Shown here: in pieces, positions 1-7,821 of the stretch | Position numbering within the stretch: position 1 is the first letter of the stretch | Layout: every line of letters starts with the position of its first letter | Source of the DNA: a virus | Virus record (IMG/VR): IMGVR_UViG_3300011113_000796 | Coordinates: 1 to 39,455 of that record | Direction: 5' to 3' (one strand) | Length of the DNA stretch: 39,455 bases | Notes under the pieces: generated by a model | Database searches by the model: none | Seen by the model: the letters and a program-made list of their open reading frames with translations, nothing else | Told to the model about the DNA's origin: nothing | Translations under genes and position numbers: made by a program

Positions 1-94
1 TTGTAGTCGGACTAATAAAAGTCAAATCATTTTCCGTGATTCTCACAGAAGGACTGATGGTGTTGCTTGCGGGAAAGCCTCGTAAAGTTGCCAT
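1..94 (-). CDS. Tail sheath protein (T4 gp18-like), N-terminal fragment cut by window edge
   Basis: Only the first 31 codons are in the window; the frame is open through base 1. The start is the ATG at 94-92, one base after the stop of the 75-residue gene upstream, with a GAGGGAG ribosome site inside that gene's last codons. Residues 14-27 read SPSVRITENDLTFI, the pattern seen at the start of contractile tail sheath proteins (a 'PGV-x-E-x-D-L-T' type strand). The position just after a gp15-like tail completion gene on the same strand fits a tail module. Sheath subunits polymerise around the tail tube and contract on infection. The call rests on a short N-terminus plus context. Confidence 0.6.
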   Translation of the reverse strand, partial: MATLRGFPASNTISPSVRITENDLTFISPTT

Positions 95-95
95 T

Positions 96-323
96 TTAAT
101 TTTCTCCCTCAATCAAAATATTATTTGGTACATATCTTGTTCTGATAAGACCCATTTTTTCTACTCTTTCTATATATGCAGTAGACCTTTCATCTTCTAA
201 ATTATAAATATTTTTTTTAGAGCCTATGCCCGGAATATTTAAAGTTGTAAAAGAATTTACTTTTTTCTTACTCATTACAACAATTTGAACCGGATGCTTA
301 CAAATGTTTGTTATCTCTATCAT
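96..323 (-). CDS. Small protein of unknown function in the tail operon (75 aa)
   Basis: I do not recognise a family. The protein is 75 residues long, with an N-terminal strand-like segment (IEITNICKHPVQIVV), a central glycine-containing turn and a charged helix around residues 42-60. It starts with ATG at 323, overlapping by four bases (ATGA) the stop of the gp15-like gene, and its stop is followed one base later by the sheath start. This tight coupling on both sides argues for a real gene translated together with the tail-completion and sheath genes. It is probably a small tail or neck accessory protein, but that is inference from position only. No cysteine cluster, membrane segment or signal peptide is visible. 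Confidence 0.6.
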   Translation of the reverse strand: MIEITNICKHPVQIVVMSKKKVNSFTTLNIPGIGSKKNIYNLEDERSTAYIERVEKMGLIRTRYVPNNILIEGEN

Positions 324-1318
324 AAATCTTTCGCTGACTCCTCAATTTTAGCTATAACTTCAGTAATTGTAGATTCTTCTACAGAATTCACCAAATCTGC
401 TTTCACAACCTTGATTACCGAATCGTATATCTTTGCTGGCATAGGAACAAAAGTTTCTGCGGTTAAACCAAACTGAAATTTTATTACTCTAAGTTTTGCA
501 TCACCCGGTTCTGTTTCAAGGTTGCTTGCTATAGAATCTAGTTTGACAATTACTTCCTGCAACACACCTCGTACTTTTATGTACGCTACTAAACTAAATT
601 TCGTAACTATTTGTTCCAATATTTGATTCATATCTTCTAATTGCATAGTCCATGCATATAATGTATAGGTAATATTGATCGGTATCCCTCTAGCTATTCC
701 GAATAATGTTTCTCTGTTTGCGTATTTTGGACCTTTTACTGGACTAGCACCTGTATAAGCTTCCACATAACTTAATGCTTGATGATAAGTATATCTTTTA
801 GCATCAAACTCATAACCTGTTGCGCTTATTGCAAGCATTGGCAATCTAATTCTGTCAACAACTAATGTTTCATCTTTACGAACATTTTGTTGCAAAATTG
901 CTGCAACTGCTCGTTCTTGAGTTGCCCAAATAATTGGCACTTGGTGAGCTTTGCCGTCTTCATCAATTACAACAATATTTCTAAAGAGGTCCATAACACC
1001 TTCATCAGTTCCTCTTAAAGATTTTGAATATCTGTAAATTGTGTTTTCATTAACTTCATTAGCTGGATCATTGACAATTTTACCAGCCTGCATTGGATCA
1101 CAGTTATTAGCTGCACCATTACCTAAATTGTTGACAAAATTGTCTCTTAGCCAATCAGCAGCACCATTATCGCCAACATTATTTTGATTGTCGGGTTTAA
1201 CATTACAATCCATACCGGGAGGAGGATCTTGATTGTTAGATCTACCTAGCAAACTTGGATCTGGACAAGGATTGATTTGCTTTTCGTACTGATTCGGATT
1301 TGGACCTATTGGTAGCAT
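320..1318 (-). CDS. Tail sheath stabiliser / tail completion protein (T4 gp15-like)
   Basis: The 332-residue protein has a disordered Asn/Pro/Gly-rich first 90 residues and then a body that lines up with T4 gp15. Matching points are a 'DLFRNIVVIDEDGK' strand followed by VPIIWATQE (T4: VPITYASKE), an 'IRLPMLAISATGYEFD' segment (T4: LPRINLHLVDFSY), 'PINITYTLYAWTMQLEDMNQ' leading into ILEQI (T4: IYELSIFTRYEDDMFQIVEQI) and a terminal 'FQFGLTAETFVPMP' strand. gp15 caps the tail and joins it to the head neck, so the adjacent sheath gene fits. The start is the ATG at 1318. There is no Shine-Dalgarno; instead an ACTAAATA element ends six bases upstream (see the leaderless finding). The long low-complexity N-terminus is an extension relative to T4. 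Confidence 0.8.
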   Translation of the reverse strand: MLPIGPNPNQYEKQINPCPDPSLLGRSNNQDPPPGMDCNVKPDNQNNVGDNGAADWLRDNFVNNLGNGAANNCDPMQAGKIVNDPANEVNENTIYRYSKSLRGTDEGVMDLFRNIVVIDEDGKAHQVPIIWATQERAVAAILQQNVRKDETLVVDRIRLPMLAISATGYEFDAKRYTYHQALSYVEAYTGASPVKGPKYANRETLFGIARGIPINITYTLYAWTMQLEDMNQILEQIVTKFSLVAYIKVRGVLQEVIVKLDSIASNLETEPGDAKLRVIKFQFGLTAETFVPMPAKIYDSVIKVVKADLVNSVEESTITEVIAKIEESAKDL

Positions 1319-1323
1319 AAAAT

Positions 1324-1331
1324 TATTTAGT
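1324..1331 (-). promoter_or_regulatory. T4-late-like promoter element, predicted leaderless start of the gp15-like gene
   Basis: On the minus strand ACTAAATA-ATTTT-ATG matches T4 late TATAAATA at six of eight positions. Counting the octamer as -13 to -6 puts +1 on the A of the ATG at 1318. No ribosome site is present. Confidence 0.45.
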
Positions 1332-1363
1332 CCAGTTTGCTTTTATTTTCACTTTATTAAGAT

Positions 1364-2209
1364 ATGGAAAAGAAAACCAAAGTGCTTTATCGGACTTACG
1401 GTGGCAGTGTTGGTCCCCGTAAAATCAAGATTGAAATACCCGGTTTTGCTGGGGAATCTAACGATCACACAAACGGTAGCAAAGCGCAGCCTTTCCATTG
1501 CTTGCCATTTGTCGATGGAAGCACATATGGATTAGAACTTATTTATCATTTTGAAACAACTACTATTGTCAAAAACATAAAAGGTAAAATTGTTTTTGAT
1601 GGTGATTGGTCAAAAGAAAAATTAACAGCTAAATATTCAAATATTCCGCCATTTGGCACATTTGCTGAAGGGCATTATGGGTTCACATCAAGCTTAGACA
1701 TTCAGCCACCACCGGGCTATGTTGTCAGAGTTGAACCACATCCAAGCTTTTATACTGATCCAACTTGGTCTACTCCATGCGCTGTTCCCGGTCACATTCG
1801 TGGCGAATTTTGGAGTAGTATTTTCTTCGTCGTGTTTAAATCTCCCCTTGAAGGTCAGCAGCAAATATTCCAAAAAGGAAAACCTTACGCACAAATACTT
1901 TTTCTTCCAAATAAAGTTGAATATGATATTCAAGAAATGCCACCTGAATTAAGAGCCAAACGAGAAAAAAGAAACGATATTGTTTTCAACAATAGACGCA
2001 AAGTTGCCAAACATGTTTGGAAAGATAATTTAAATCAAGAATTTGATGATAAATACAAACAACTTAAAATGATATTTGAAAAGAAAGGCATTGAAGGCGT
2101 TGATGAATTTTTAGATAAAATTGTAGCTTGCCCTGTCGTAAAAGGTAAACTACGCTATAAATTAGTAAATTACAAAAAACTTAATAAAACAAAAAAAGGC
2201 GCAAAATGA
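1364..2209 (+). CDS. DUF6065-like protein of unknown function
   Basis: The protein has 281 residues. Residues about 110-190 resemble the DUF6065 pattern: a proline-rich 'PPPGYVVRVEP' turn, then 'PGHIRGEFWSSIFFVVFKSP' and a 'FQKGKPYAQILFLP' strand (in the family: PPGYsllir ... eGvvetDW ... FTmNW ... FekGEPf-qi-Pv). The C-terminal 90 residues are strongly basic and helical (many Lys). DUF6065 proteins are found in phages and bacteria and have no settled function. The gene overlaps the downstream glycosyltransferase by four bases (ATGA), so it is probably co-expressed with the two glycosyltransferase-like genes. It starts at the ATG at 1364, 45 bp from the divergent gp15-like gene, with no clear ribosome site. 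The family call is from memory of the motif spacing. Confidence 0.5.
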   Translation: MEKKTKVLYRTYGGSVGPRKIKIEIPGFAGESNDHTNGSKAQPFHCLPFVDGSTYGLELIYHFETTTIVKNIKGKIVFDGDWSKEKLTAKYSNIPPFGTFAEGHYGFTSSLDIQPPPGYVVRVEPHPSFYTDPTWSTPCAVPGHIRGEFWSSIFFVVFKSPLEGQQQIFQKGKPYAQILFLPNKVEYDIQEMPPELRAKREKRNDIVFNNRRKVAKHVWKDNLNQEFDDKYKQLKMIFEKKGIEGVDEFLDKIVACPVVKGKLRYKLVNYKKLNKTKKGAK

Positions 2210-2874
2210 GCAGTTGCACAATTATTATTCCCACTTTGCAACTTGCTGAAGCTGCAATCGATTTTATGATTTTTCGATATGAAAAATCAAAAAGCATAGA
2301 AAAAGTAATCATAATAAACAATGCACTAGAAGATAAGTTTTCCCCTAAATATAAAAATCTTAAAAAAATTGATATTATTCATGATCAACCAAATTTGTTT
2401 GTAAATCCTGCTTGGAATTACGGCATGAAATTAGTAAAATCTAAATATTACGCTTTGATAAACGATGATATATTTTTTCACACAGAGCTTATTGGAAGCA
2501 TAATAAACTTGCTAGAAAAAAATGAAAATATTAATTTATCAACAGTGAAAACAAAGATTTCGTATAATTATAATGAAATAATAAAAGAAATGCAAAACAA
2601 TAAATTTAAAGCCAACATTTCTTATCAAATTAAAAAATATCCTGAAGAAATAAAACAAGGTTGGTTTATGTTAGGAAGAACAAAAGATTGGAAAGAAATT
2701 CCAGAATTACATGGTAATATCATGTATGGTGATGATTTTATTTATATAGAAAATCAAAAGAAATATGAAGGAGCTTGCATAATAACAAACAACATTGTAT
2801 ATCATATGGAAAGCACTTCGGTTCACAAAAGCAAAGAAATAGAATTAATGAAAAAAATTAGCAAACCTTGGTGA
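2206..2874 (+). CDS. Glycosyltransferase family 2-like protein (GT-A fold)
   Basis: The protein has 222 residues. It opens with a hydrophobic strand (CTIIIPTLQLAE) as in GT2 enzymes, then 'KVIIINNA' (second nucleotide-binding strand), 'NLFVNPAWNYGMKLVKSKYY' and 'ALINDDIFF'. The NDD triad is in the place of the metal-binding DxD motif. The C-terminal half holds 'MYGDDFIYIENQKK', where an acidic pair could serve as the catalytic base, and a His-containing end (YHMESTSVH). Such enzymes move a sugar from a nucleotide donor to protein, lipid or DNA; the acceptor is unknown. It overlaps the gene before it by four bases and is four bases from the next, so these three form one operon. At 222 residues it is short for GT2, which suggests a minimal catalytic domain only. 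Confidence 0.7.
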   Translation: MSSCTIIIPTLQLAEAAIDFMIFRYEKSKSIEKVIIINNALEDKFSPKYKNLKKIDIIHDQPNLFVNPAWNYGMKLVKSKYYALINDDIFFHTELIGSIINLLEKNENINLSTVKTKISYNYNEIIKEMQNNKFKANISYQIKKYPEEIKQGWFMLGRTKDWKEIPELHGNIMYGDDFIYIENQKKYEGACIITNNIVYHMESTSVHKSKEIELMKKISKPW

Positions 2875-2878
2875 ATTT

Positions 2879-3544
2879 ATGAAAATTAAAATTGCGATTG
2901 CTACAAATATTAATTTTTGCAATAAAACTATACCTGTTATTGTTGAAACTTTATTAGCGTCTGGAATTGATCAGAACGACATATTAGTGTTTAATGGTGG
3001 ATTTAATCAGAGAGAGAAAAAGTCAGAAAATGGAATTGAAACTATTTTACTTGATCACAATTCTTTTGAATACACACCTTTAATTGATATTGCTGAAAAT
3101 GAATTACAATCAGATTATTGGTTTCTTATTCATGATACCTGTAAAGTTGGCAAAAATTTTAAAAATCTTTTATATGCTATTTTACCAAAGAATCCTGTAA
3201 AAGCTGCTTTAAAAACATCTCCAGCAATGTCTATTGGATTGTACAAGTATGAATACATATTAAAATATAAAGCAAAACTTATTGAAATAAAAAATAAAGA
3301 TTATACTTTAGAAGGATTGCAAAGATGGAAGCAATGGGGCATTGGAGCAGAAGATTATTTGTTATGGAAGCATGAGCCAGAAAATACCATTTTATTTCAT
3401 CCAGACAATTCATTCAAAAAAATAACTGAACAAAATTGGTATCAAGAACCTACAAAAAGAGTTGTTGAGTATTATCACCAGTTGGATTTATACAAAAATA
3501 AATCCAACTGGCATCCTAAAAATTGGATGGAATTAAATCTTTAA
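2879..3544 (+). CDS. Putative glycosyltransferase-like protein (GT-A type)
   Basis: The protein has 221 residues and no clear family motif. Its order of elements is that of a small GT-A enzyme: an N-terminal strand (KIKIAIATNINFCNKT), a second strand ending 'DILVFNGG', then 'DYWFLIHDTCKVGKNF', where HDTCK takes the place of the usual DxD metal site, and 'RWKQWGIGAEDYLLWKHE' with an acidic pair near the end. It follows the preceding glycosyltransferase by four bases and ends overlapping the convergent gene by four bases (3541-3544). Its last codons contain a perfect 14-bp inverted repeat (3478-3511). Sugar transfer is likely from context; donor and acceptor are unknown. Confidence 0.5.
   Translation: MKIKIAIATNINFCNKTIPVIVETLLASGIDQNDILVFNGGFNQREKKSENGIETILLDHNSFEYTPLIDIAENELQSDYWFLIHDTCKVGKNFKNLLYAILPKNPVKAALKTSPAMSIGLYKYEYILKYKAKLIEIKNKDYTLEGLQRWKQWGIGAEDYLLWKHEPENTILFHPDNSFKKITEQNWYQEPTKRVVEYYHQLDLYKNKSNWHPKNWMELNL
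3478..3511. terminator. Perfect 14-bp stem hairpin inside the glycosyltransferase-like gene end
   Basis: CCAGTTGGATTTAT, a six-base loop and its exact reverse complement lie about 30-60 bases past the stop of the minus-strand gene 3541-4233. Neither side has a good T-run, so it may be a terminator or RNA-end stabiliser for the minus transcript; the role is inferred from position. Confidence 0.45.
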
Positions 3545-4233
3545 ACGCCGCCGTAGCCACCACTCATACCACCGCCGCCAAATTGAGCGCCAGCACCACC
3601 GCCACCCATTCCGGCTCCCATTCCGCCGCCGCCCATACCACCACCAAATCCACCAGCCATATCACCAGCGCCTGTGCCAGCACCACCAGACATATCACCG
3701 GACATATCTCCACCTTCCATGCTACCTTGAGCAGCGCCACCCATAGCACCACTCATATCTGGTGCGCCGGTATCACTTTTTCCTTTTCCTTCTGGTCCTT
3801 CCTTTTCTTCGCCTTCTTCTTCGCTTTCTTCTTCTTCATCTGAACCAGTGATACTGCCAATCAAATCTTCAAGTTGTTTCAACAAATCTTCTACTTGTTG
3901 CCCCTTGTCTTCGTCTTGTGATTTGAAGTTTTCAATCTGATCTTTTAATTTGTTAATTGCTGATTTAACGGTGTCTTCATCGGCTCCACCTTCGCTAGGA
4001 GCGACATTTGTTTCATCGGTATCGGCAGGAGCAGAACCTTTACCAATTTGATCTTTGAATGCACCCATTTGATCTTGTGGAATCTGTTTATCTGTAGAAA
4101 AAGGTTCCTTCATATCTCCACCTACTGGCATACCGCCAACAGGAGGATTGGCACCCGGCATAGGAGATCCATCTTGTTCTTGCAACATCTTTTTCTTTTG
4201 GATAAGGCTGTACATTTCAAAAAATGTTTTCAT
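3541..4233 (-). CDS. Putative internal head/core protein: acidic middle, Gly/Met-rich tail
   Basis: The protein has 230 residues. It begins MKTFFEMYSLIQKKK, a short amphipathic, aromatic and basic peptide like the T4 capsid-targeting sequence (MKTYQEFIAE in T4 internal proteins). A Pro/Gly segment follows, then a coiled-coil-like helix (about 88-120: INKLKDQIENFKSQDEDKGQ onward), a Glu/Asp-rich stretch (about 128-145) and a tail of about 80 residues almost entirely of Gly, Met, Ala, Ser and Asp. No catalytic motif is seen. The start is the ATG at 4233 with TAGGAG placed six bases upstream; that TAG is the stop of the gp14-like gene, so the two are coupled. A scaffold, core or packaged protein of the prohead is the best reading. 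The function is inferred from composition and N-terminus. Confidence 0.5.
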   Translation of the reverse strand: MKTFFEMYSLIQKKKMLQEQDGSPMPGANPPVGGMPVGGDMKEPFSTDKQIPQDQMGAFKDQIGKGSAPADTDETNVAPSEGGADEDTVKSAINKLKDQIENFKSQDEDKGQQVEDLLKQLEDLIGSITGSDEEEESEEEGEEKEGPEGKGKSDTGAPDMSGAMGGAAQGSMEGGDMSGDMSGGAGTGAGDMAGGFGGGMGGGGMGAGMGGGGAGAQFGGGGMSGGYGGV

Positions 4234-4241
4234 TTTAACTC

Positions 4242-4778
4242 CTAAACAATTTTGTAATCAGCATCTTCAGTTTTACCAACAGAACTGCCACTGACAGTGT
4301 CTTCTTGGAATCTCTGACAAACAAGTTGTAATCTCAATGCATTATATAGCTTAAATTCGCCTAATTTTCTTTCAATGATAACCCAATCCTCATTAAGGAA
4401 AGGAGTTCTTACCCTACTACCAATTTTTGGAGGATGCCCGACTGCTTTTAAAACAGCACGATAATTTAACTCAAATGTCATTTCATCTGGCGAATCAATT
4501 CCAAATGCTGTCTGCATATTTTGTGAAGGCACAGGCTCATATACACACCACAATTGAATTGGATTTTGACTGTAAATCTTTGCTCTTGATTCAACATAAA
4601 GAGGATCTACATTATTAATATCAATGAACAGTTCAAAGTAAAACAAAGGAGATCCACCAAGCCTGATGGTTTCTTCATCATAAATATTAAACAGGTCTCT
4701 TGCAGGATTTTGATCATCAAACTGCTGCAAGCTTCCTGTTGGACAAAATGGAGTTCCGTCAGGTTTGTATATTGTCAT
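4242..4778 (-). CDS. Neck / head-closure protein (T4 gp14-like)
   Basis: The protein has 178 residues. After a short N-terminus (MTIYKPDGTPF) it shows 'ESRAKIYSQNPIQLWCVYEP' (T4 gp14: ESIQMRGVECYYVPRE), 'FGIDSPDEMTFELNYRAVL' (T4: FGMQVDDEVTVSINPGLF), 'PKIGSRVRTPFLNEDWVIIE' (T4: PKEGDLIYFPMDNSLFEI) and a conserved-looking end (KLYNALRLQLVCQRFQ). In T4, gp14 with gp13 forms the neck that seals the filled head and accepts the tail. A gp13-like gene lies about 3 kb away, on the other strand. I chose the ATG at 4778, not the in-frame TTG four codons earlier, because TTGAGGAAT there is the ribosome site. The similarity is a by-eye alignment, so moderate confidence. Confidence 0.55.
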   Translation of the reverse strand: MTIYKPDGTPFCPTGSLQQFDDQNPARDLFNIYDEETIRLGGSPLFYFELFIDINNVDPLYVESRAKIYSQNPIQLWCVYEPVPSQNMQTAFGIDSPDEMTFELNYRAVLKAVGHPPKIGSRVRTPFLNEDWVIIERKLGEFKLYNALRLQLVCQRFQEDTVSGSSVGKTEDADYKIV

Positions 4779-4786
4779 ATTATTCC

Positions 4787-5194
4787 TCAAGAACAGCTAT
4801 TTAAAGAAACTTGTGTGGTGATGAGAACTTGCCCACCGCTACCGGGAAGTTGGAAAGGAGCAGCAGTAAATCTTTCAATCCACAACAAATCACCAGCCAA
4901 GTTTGTAATATAATATCCGTAAATTGTAGAGCTTGTGGTTATGTTGAATGTTTGTTCAGCATAACTTGCGGTTGTTACTCCACCACCTGAAGTTGCCACT
5001 GTCCAACTTGATGATGTAAGAGTAATAGAAGCATAACCTCCTGAAGCGACTTCAGTTACATCGCCTATAACTGTCGTTGAACTTGGTGTGAGATTATTAG
5101 AATACAAGTGCAAAACAGTATTTGTAGGAGGAGAAATGTTAAGCATGTTGTTAAGCAATTTAACTTCGCTAGCGTTTGGAATTACAAGAGCCAT
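4787..5194 (-). CDS. Putative virion structural protein, all-beta (135 aa)
   Basis: The protein has 135 residues. It begins MALVIPNASEVKLLNNMLN, then alternating Ser/Thr/Gly-rich strands, and ends with a pattern common in small phage structural proteins: 'YGYYITNLAGDLLWIERF', then PFQLPGSGGQVLIT. It has no enzyme motif. The start has a strong AAGGAG six bases upstream. Its stop lies eight bases before the gp14-like start, so both should be on one transcript from the divergent promoter at about 5220. Related phage proteins are annotated only as tail or head accessory proteins. It may decorate the neck or baseplate, but that is inference from the neighbours. Confidence 0.5.
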   Translation of the reverse strand: MALVIPNASEVKLLNNMLNISPPTNTVLHLYSNNLTPSSTTVIGDVTEVASGGYASITLTSSSWTVATSGGGVTTASYAEQTFNITTSSTIYGYYITNLAGDLLWIERFTAAPFQLPGSGGQVLITTQVSLNSCS

Positions 5195-5217
5195 AAATTT
5201 CTCCTTATTTTCTCTAA

Positions 5218-5229
5218 TAGATATATAGT
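5218..5229. promoter_or_regulatory. Bidirectional AT-only late-type promoter element
   Basis: TAGATATATAGT lies in the 36-bp gap between divergent genes. On the plus strand TAGATATA is followed by five bases and the ATG at 5231, with no ribosome site. On the minus strand TATATATC is followed by a leader with AAGGAG for the gene starting at 5194. Confidence 0.5.
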
Positions 5230-5230
5230 C

Positions 5231-5833
5231 ATGACAATCTACAAAAAAGATGGAAGTGTTTTTAAATTAAATGGACCTAATTCTTTAATGTTCACTCAAG
5301 AAAAGTGGAGTTCTTTTGTAACTCATAATTTGAATAATTTGTCTGATTGCAAAATAGAATCAGATATACCTCATGTCGTAATTGGCAAACAAAACGAACC
5401 AAAAAAAGAAGAAAAAATTGTAGAACCACAAAAACCAATTGAAGTGGTGCCTGAAGTAAATTTAACAAAAGAGGAAAAGCCCGTTGTTCAAGAAGAACAA
5501 AAAATTGAAAAAGAAGTTAAAAGTGAATTTGATGGTTTCCCAAAAACTATCATGCATTGTGCTTTAGCAAAAAGAGAAGAAATAAAAGATAATTTGTATG
5601 ACGAAGTAACTGTTAGAATGAAATTTGTAGATTCATTTACTTTTGAGTCGATAATTATTTCTTCAAATGATTTTACACTTATATTTTGGACAAGATTAAA
5701 TAAAATTACAATTGGCTCTGTTCTTTATCCTCAAAATGATTCTAAAAGATGGTGGGAAGTAAAAGAAATTGAGAGTGTCCCCGGTGGTTACAAAGTTGTT
5801 TGCGTAATAACCAGAAACACTCCTGCTTTCTAA
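5231..5833 (+). CDS. Unknown protein with N-terminal MTIYKxDG motif (200 aa)
   Basis: The 200-residue protein has three parts. The N-terminus (MTIYKKDGSVFKLNG, about 40 residues) resembles the start of the gp14-like neck protein (MTIYKPDGTPFCPTG). A Lys/Glu/Pro/Val-rich linker spans about 55-108 (repeated EEK and EKxVxxE units). A C-terminal globular domain includes 'EVTVRMKFVDSFTFESIIIS', 'FTLIFWTRL' and 'GGYKVVCVITRN', probably beta. I chose the ATG at 5231 rather than earlier in-frame codons because those would run back into the divergent gene. No ribosome site precedes it; a TATATA element ends close to the ATG. Convergent with the next gene (2 bp gap). A virion-associated role is likely but unproven. 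Confidence 0.6.
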   Translation: MTIYKKDGSVFKLNGPNSLMFTQEKWSSFVTHNLNNLSDCKIESDIPHVVIGKQNEPKKEEKIVEPQKPIEVVPEVNLTKEEKPVVQEEQKIEKEVKSEFDGFPKTIMHCALAKREEIKDNLYDEVTVRMKFVDSFTFESIIISSNDFTLIFWTRLNKITIGSVLYPQNDSKRWWEVKEIESVPGGYKVVCVITRNTPAF

Positions 5834-5835
5834 TT

Positions 5836-7782
5836 TTATCTCATTGTCTTGCCTATCATTTCATGCATTCTAGCTTCAACACTTGCAGCATCAGATATTT
5901 CTCCTTGTCTGCCTCTAACCGTGCCAGATTCTCCAACTTCTTTCTCGATGAGTCTTTGGCAAATTTGTTTCACCAATACTCTCATTTTGGTATTCATTGA
6001 ACGCCTATAATTTCTTGCTTCAACTTCTGTCAAATCAAACATGCTTAAGTTTCTAAAAGCTCTGTCTTTAATAAGCTTTTTAAATAAATTGTATGTGGAT
6101 TGTGATGTTATTGCTTGTTGAGGACTAATAAATGTTTTAAACAAAATGTTGTAATTACCTTGGTAATTATCACGAATAAAATTTTTCAAAAAATCATCAA
6201 AATATCTTTCATCATCAAAATAAGGAACTAATTGATTAAGACTGTTTGCTATATCGCTGTGACCCGGTCCTTTATCTTGAACGAATGCTTTATTAGGCTG
6301 GATGCCACCAGCGACTATTTTGTGCCTCGTATCAATATCGACAGGAACATCTCTGTCATCAGCAAATTGATAAAATATTGGACCTCTTTTCAATCTGCCT
6401 CTCTCAAGTTCTAATGGATTAAAATGATGTCCCACTCTTCTTCTAGCATTCAAATCAGCCAAAATTGTATTCAGGCGATCTAATTCTTCATCATCTCCTC
6501 TTTCTTCTGCATCTTTAATAGCACTTTCTATGCTTTTTTTAGCATTATCAATGCTTACCAATACTTTGCCGGGATGAAGTTCTGGAATTTTTTCTTTTTC
6601 AAAATTTGGACTTTGAATTGTTCTATGCATCAAATAAGGATTACTTTCAACATCCACTACAGTGCCATGATAGTTTTGTGGCTTATATGTTAGCAGATCT
6701 ATATCTGTCAAGGCATTAATTAAATGTCTTTCAAAAGGATTATGTACATTCACCAAAGCTTCAATCATAGCAATTAATTGATTGTCACTGAGTGTTTCAG
6801 CATTGCGAGTTCCAAGCAATTCTTCTAGATAATCTGGAAATCTTCCTTTTAATGCTCGTCTATATGAATAACTATCAGTATCGGTATTCATAAGATTAAA
6901 TTTTTGCCGTAAAATATTTAGTTGTGCTGGATCTACTGTTTCGTTTTCTCTAAATTCTCTTTTCATTGAATTTATAAATCTTGAATATTTGTTTTGCAAT
7001 GGTTTTTTATATATTGTCTCATCAATTGCTTCTTTAGCTTCTGAGCCAATTACATAGCGTTCTTTTGGTCTTGTGCGATGCTTTTCTTGATTTGGAATTG
7101 ATCCCGGTTCATTCAAAAGTGCTTGAGATGAAAAACCTACCCAAGCTTGCATGTTGTCAATAATTCTGTCTGCTTCTGGACAAGTAAATCCATCTGTATA
7201 CCATCTCCCTCTTTGATTATTGTCATCGATTGATTCGTCAAAGTTTTTCAAATTACTCAAATCAAAACCTACAGGACTAGTTCCTTTTGGTCCTTCAATT
7301 CTTTTGACCAATTCTGCAATGTAATTATTTTGTATTACTATGGGTTCACTTTTAGGAAAATTATAGGTTGTTCTGGGATAATTTACTCCCATCCACGCTC
7401 CATCAGGATCAATCTCTGCGATCCTACTGTCTACAATATTCTTAGCATTGTCATATGTACTATCTGAAATTTTTGCTTTTTCCTGAGCGTTTCTCCCCTT
7501 GTATGTCAATCTGTCGTAAATTTGCTTTCTTGTTTCTTCAATTAGATCGTAATAATTTTTCTTAATTGGATTTCCATTGTCGTCTTTTAATTTGGCTAAA
7601 GGTTTTCTTCTTGCTTCGTCTCTCGCTTTTAATGCTTTTGGCAAATCAACACAATAGCGTTGCACCATTGCTTTTTGCCATTGTTTCTTAGGGAATTGCT
7701 GAAGGAATTCAATGTCATCTTTACCAAATAAATGGAAGTTATGATTGATGTGACCGGCATAATATTCACTAAAAAGTTTCAT
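5836..7782 (-). CDS. Large putative internal head protein of unknown function (648 aa)
   Basis: I do not recognise a family in these 648 residues. The N-terminus MKLFSEYYAGHINHNFHLFG has the short basic-aromatic form shared with other putative head proteins here. The rest is mostly helical, charged and rich in Arg, Asp and Asn. It has several Arg-rich patches (for example DEARRKPLAK; DLNARRRVGHHFNP; EVEARNYRRSM), a helical charged stretch at about 435-465 (AKKSIESAIKDAEERGDDEE) and no Cys pairs that would bind zinc. The ATG at 7782 is preferred to the in-frame TTG four codons earlier because TTGAGGAAT is the ribosome site, exactly as at the gp14-like gene. It lies between neck genes, so a capsid-internal or DNA-contacting role is plausible but unproven. 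Confidence 0.5.
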   Translation of the reverse strand: MKLFSEYYAGHINHNFHLFGKDDIEFLQQFPKKQWQKAMVQRYCVDLPKALKARDEARRKPLAKLKDDNGNPIKKNYYDLIEETRKQIYDRLTYKGRNAQEKAKISDSTYDNAKNIVDSRIAEIDPDGAWMGVNYPRTTYNFPKSEPIVIQNNYIAELVKRIEGPKGTSPVGFDLSNLKNFDESIDDNNQRGRWYTDGFTCPEADRIIDNMQAWVGFSSQALLNEPGSIPNQEKHRTRPKERYVIGSEAKEAIDETIYKKPLQNKYSRFINSMKREFRENETVDPAQLNILRQKFNLMNTDTDSYSYRRALKGRFPDYLEELLGTRNAETLSDNQLIAMIEALVNVHNPFERHLINALTDIDLLTYKPQNYHGTVVDVESNPYLMHRTIQSPNFEKEKIPELHPGKVLVSIDNAKKSIESAIKDAEERGDDEELDRLNTILADLNARRRVGHHFNPLELERGRLKRGPIFYQFADDRDVPVDIDTRHKIVAGGIQPNKAFVQDKGPGHSDIANSLNQLVPYFDDERYFDDFLKNFIRDNYQGNYNILFKTFISPQQAITSQSTYNLFKKLIKDRAFRNLSMFDLTEVEARNYRRSMNTKMRVLVKQICQRLIEKEVGESGTVRGRQGEISDAASVEARMHEMIGKTMR

Positions 7783-7808
7783 GCTATTCCTCAATTTAAT
7801 TCCATGTT

Positions 7809-7816
7809 TATATATA
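7809..7816. promoter_or_regulatory. Bidirectional late-type promoter TATATATA
   Basis: A perfect TATATATA palindrome sits in the 39-bp divergent gap. Plus strand: TATATATA-TCATT-ATG, which puts +1 on the ATG at 7822, with no ribosome site. Minus strand: the same octamer is followed by a leader with TTGAGG for the gene starting at 7782. Confidence 0.55.
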
Positions 7817-7821
7817 TCATT

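Noticed and set aside
3523-3843. Plus-strand Thr/Ser/His-rich frame after the glycosyltransferase
   Set aside because: Antisense of the Gly/Met-rich tail of the gene at 3541-4233, without a ribosome site.
5768-5825. Nested inverted repeats GAGTGT...ACACTC and TGGTTA...TAACCA near the end of the gene at 5231-5833
   Set aside because: Stems are only six bases with unpaired gaps and no clear T-run; not strong enough to call a terminator.
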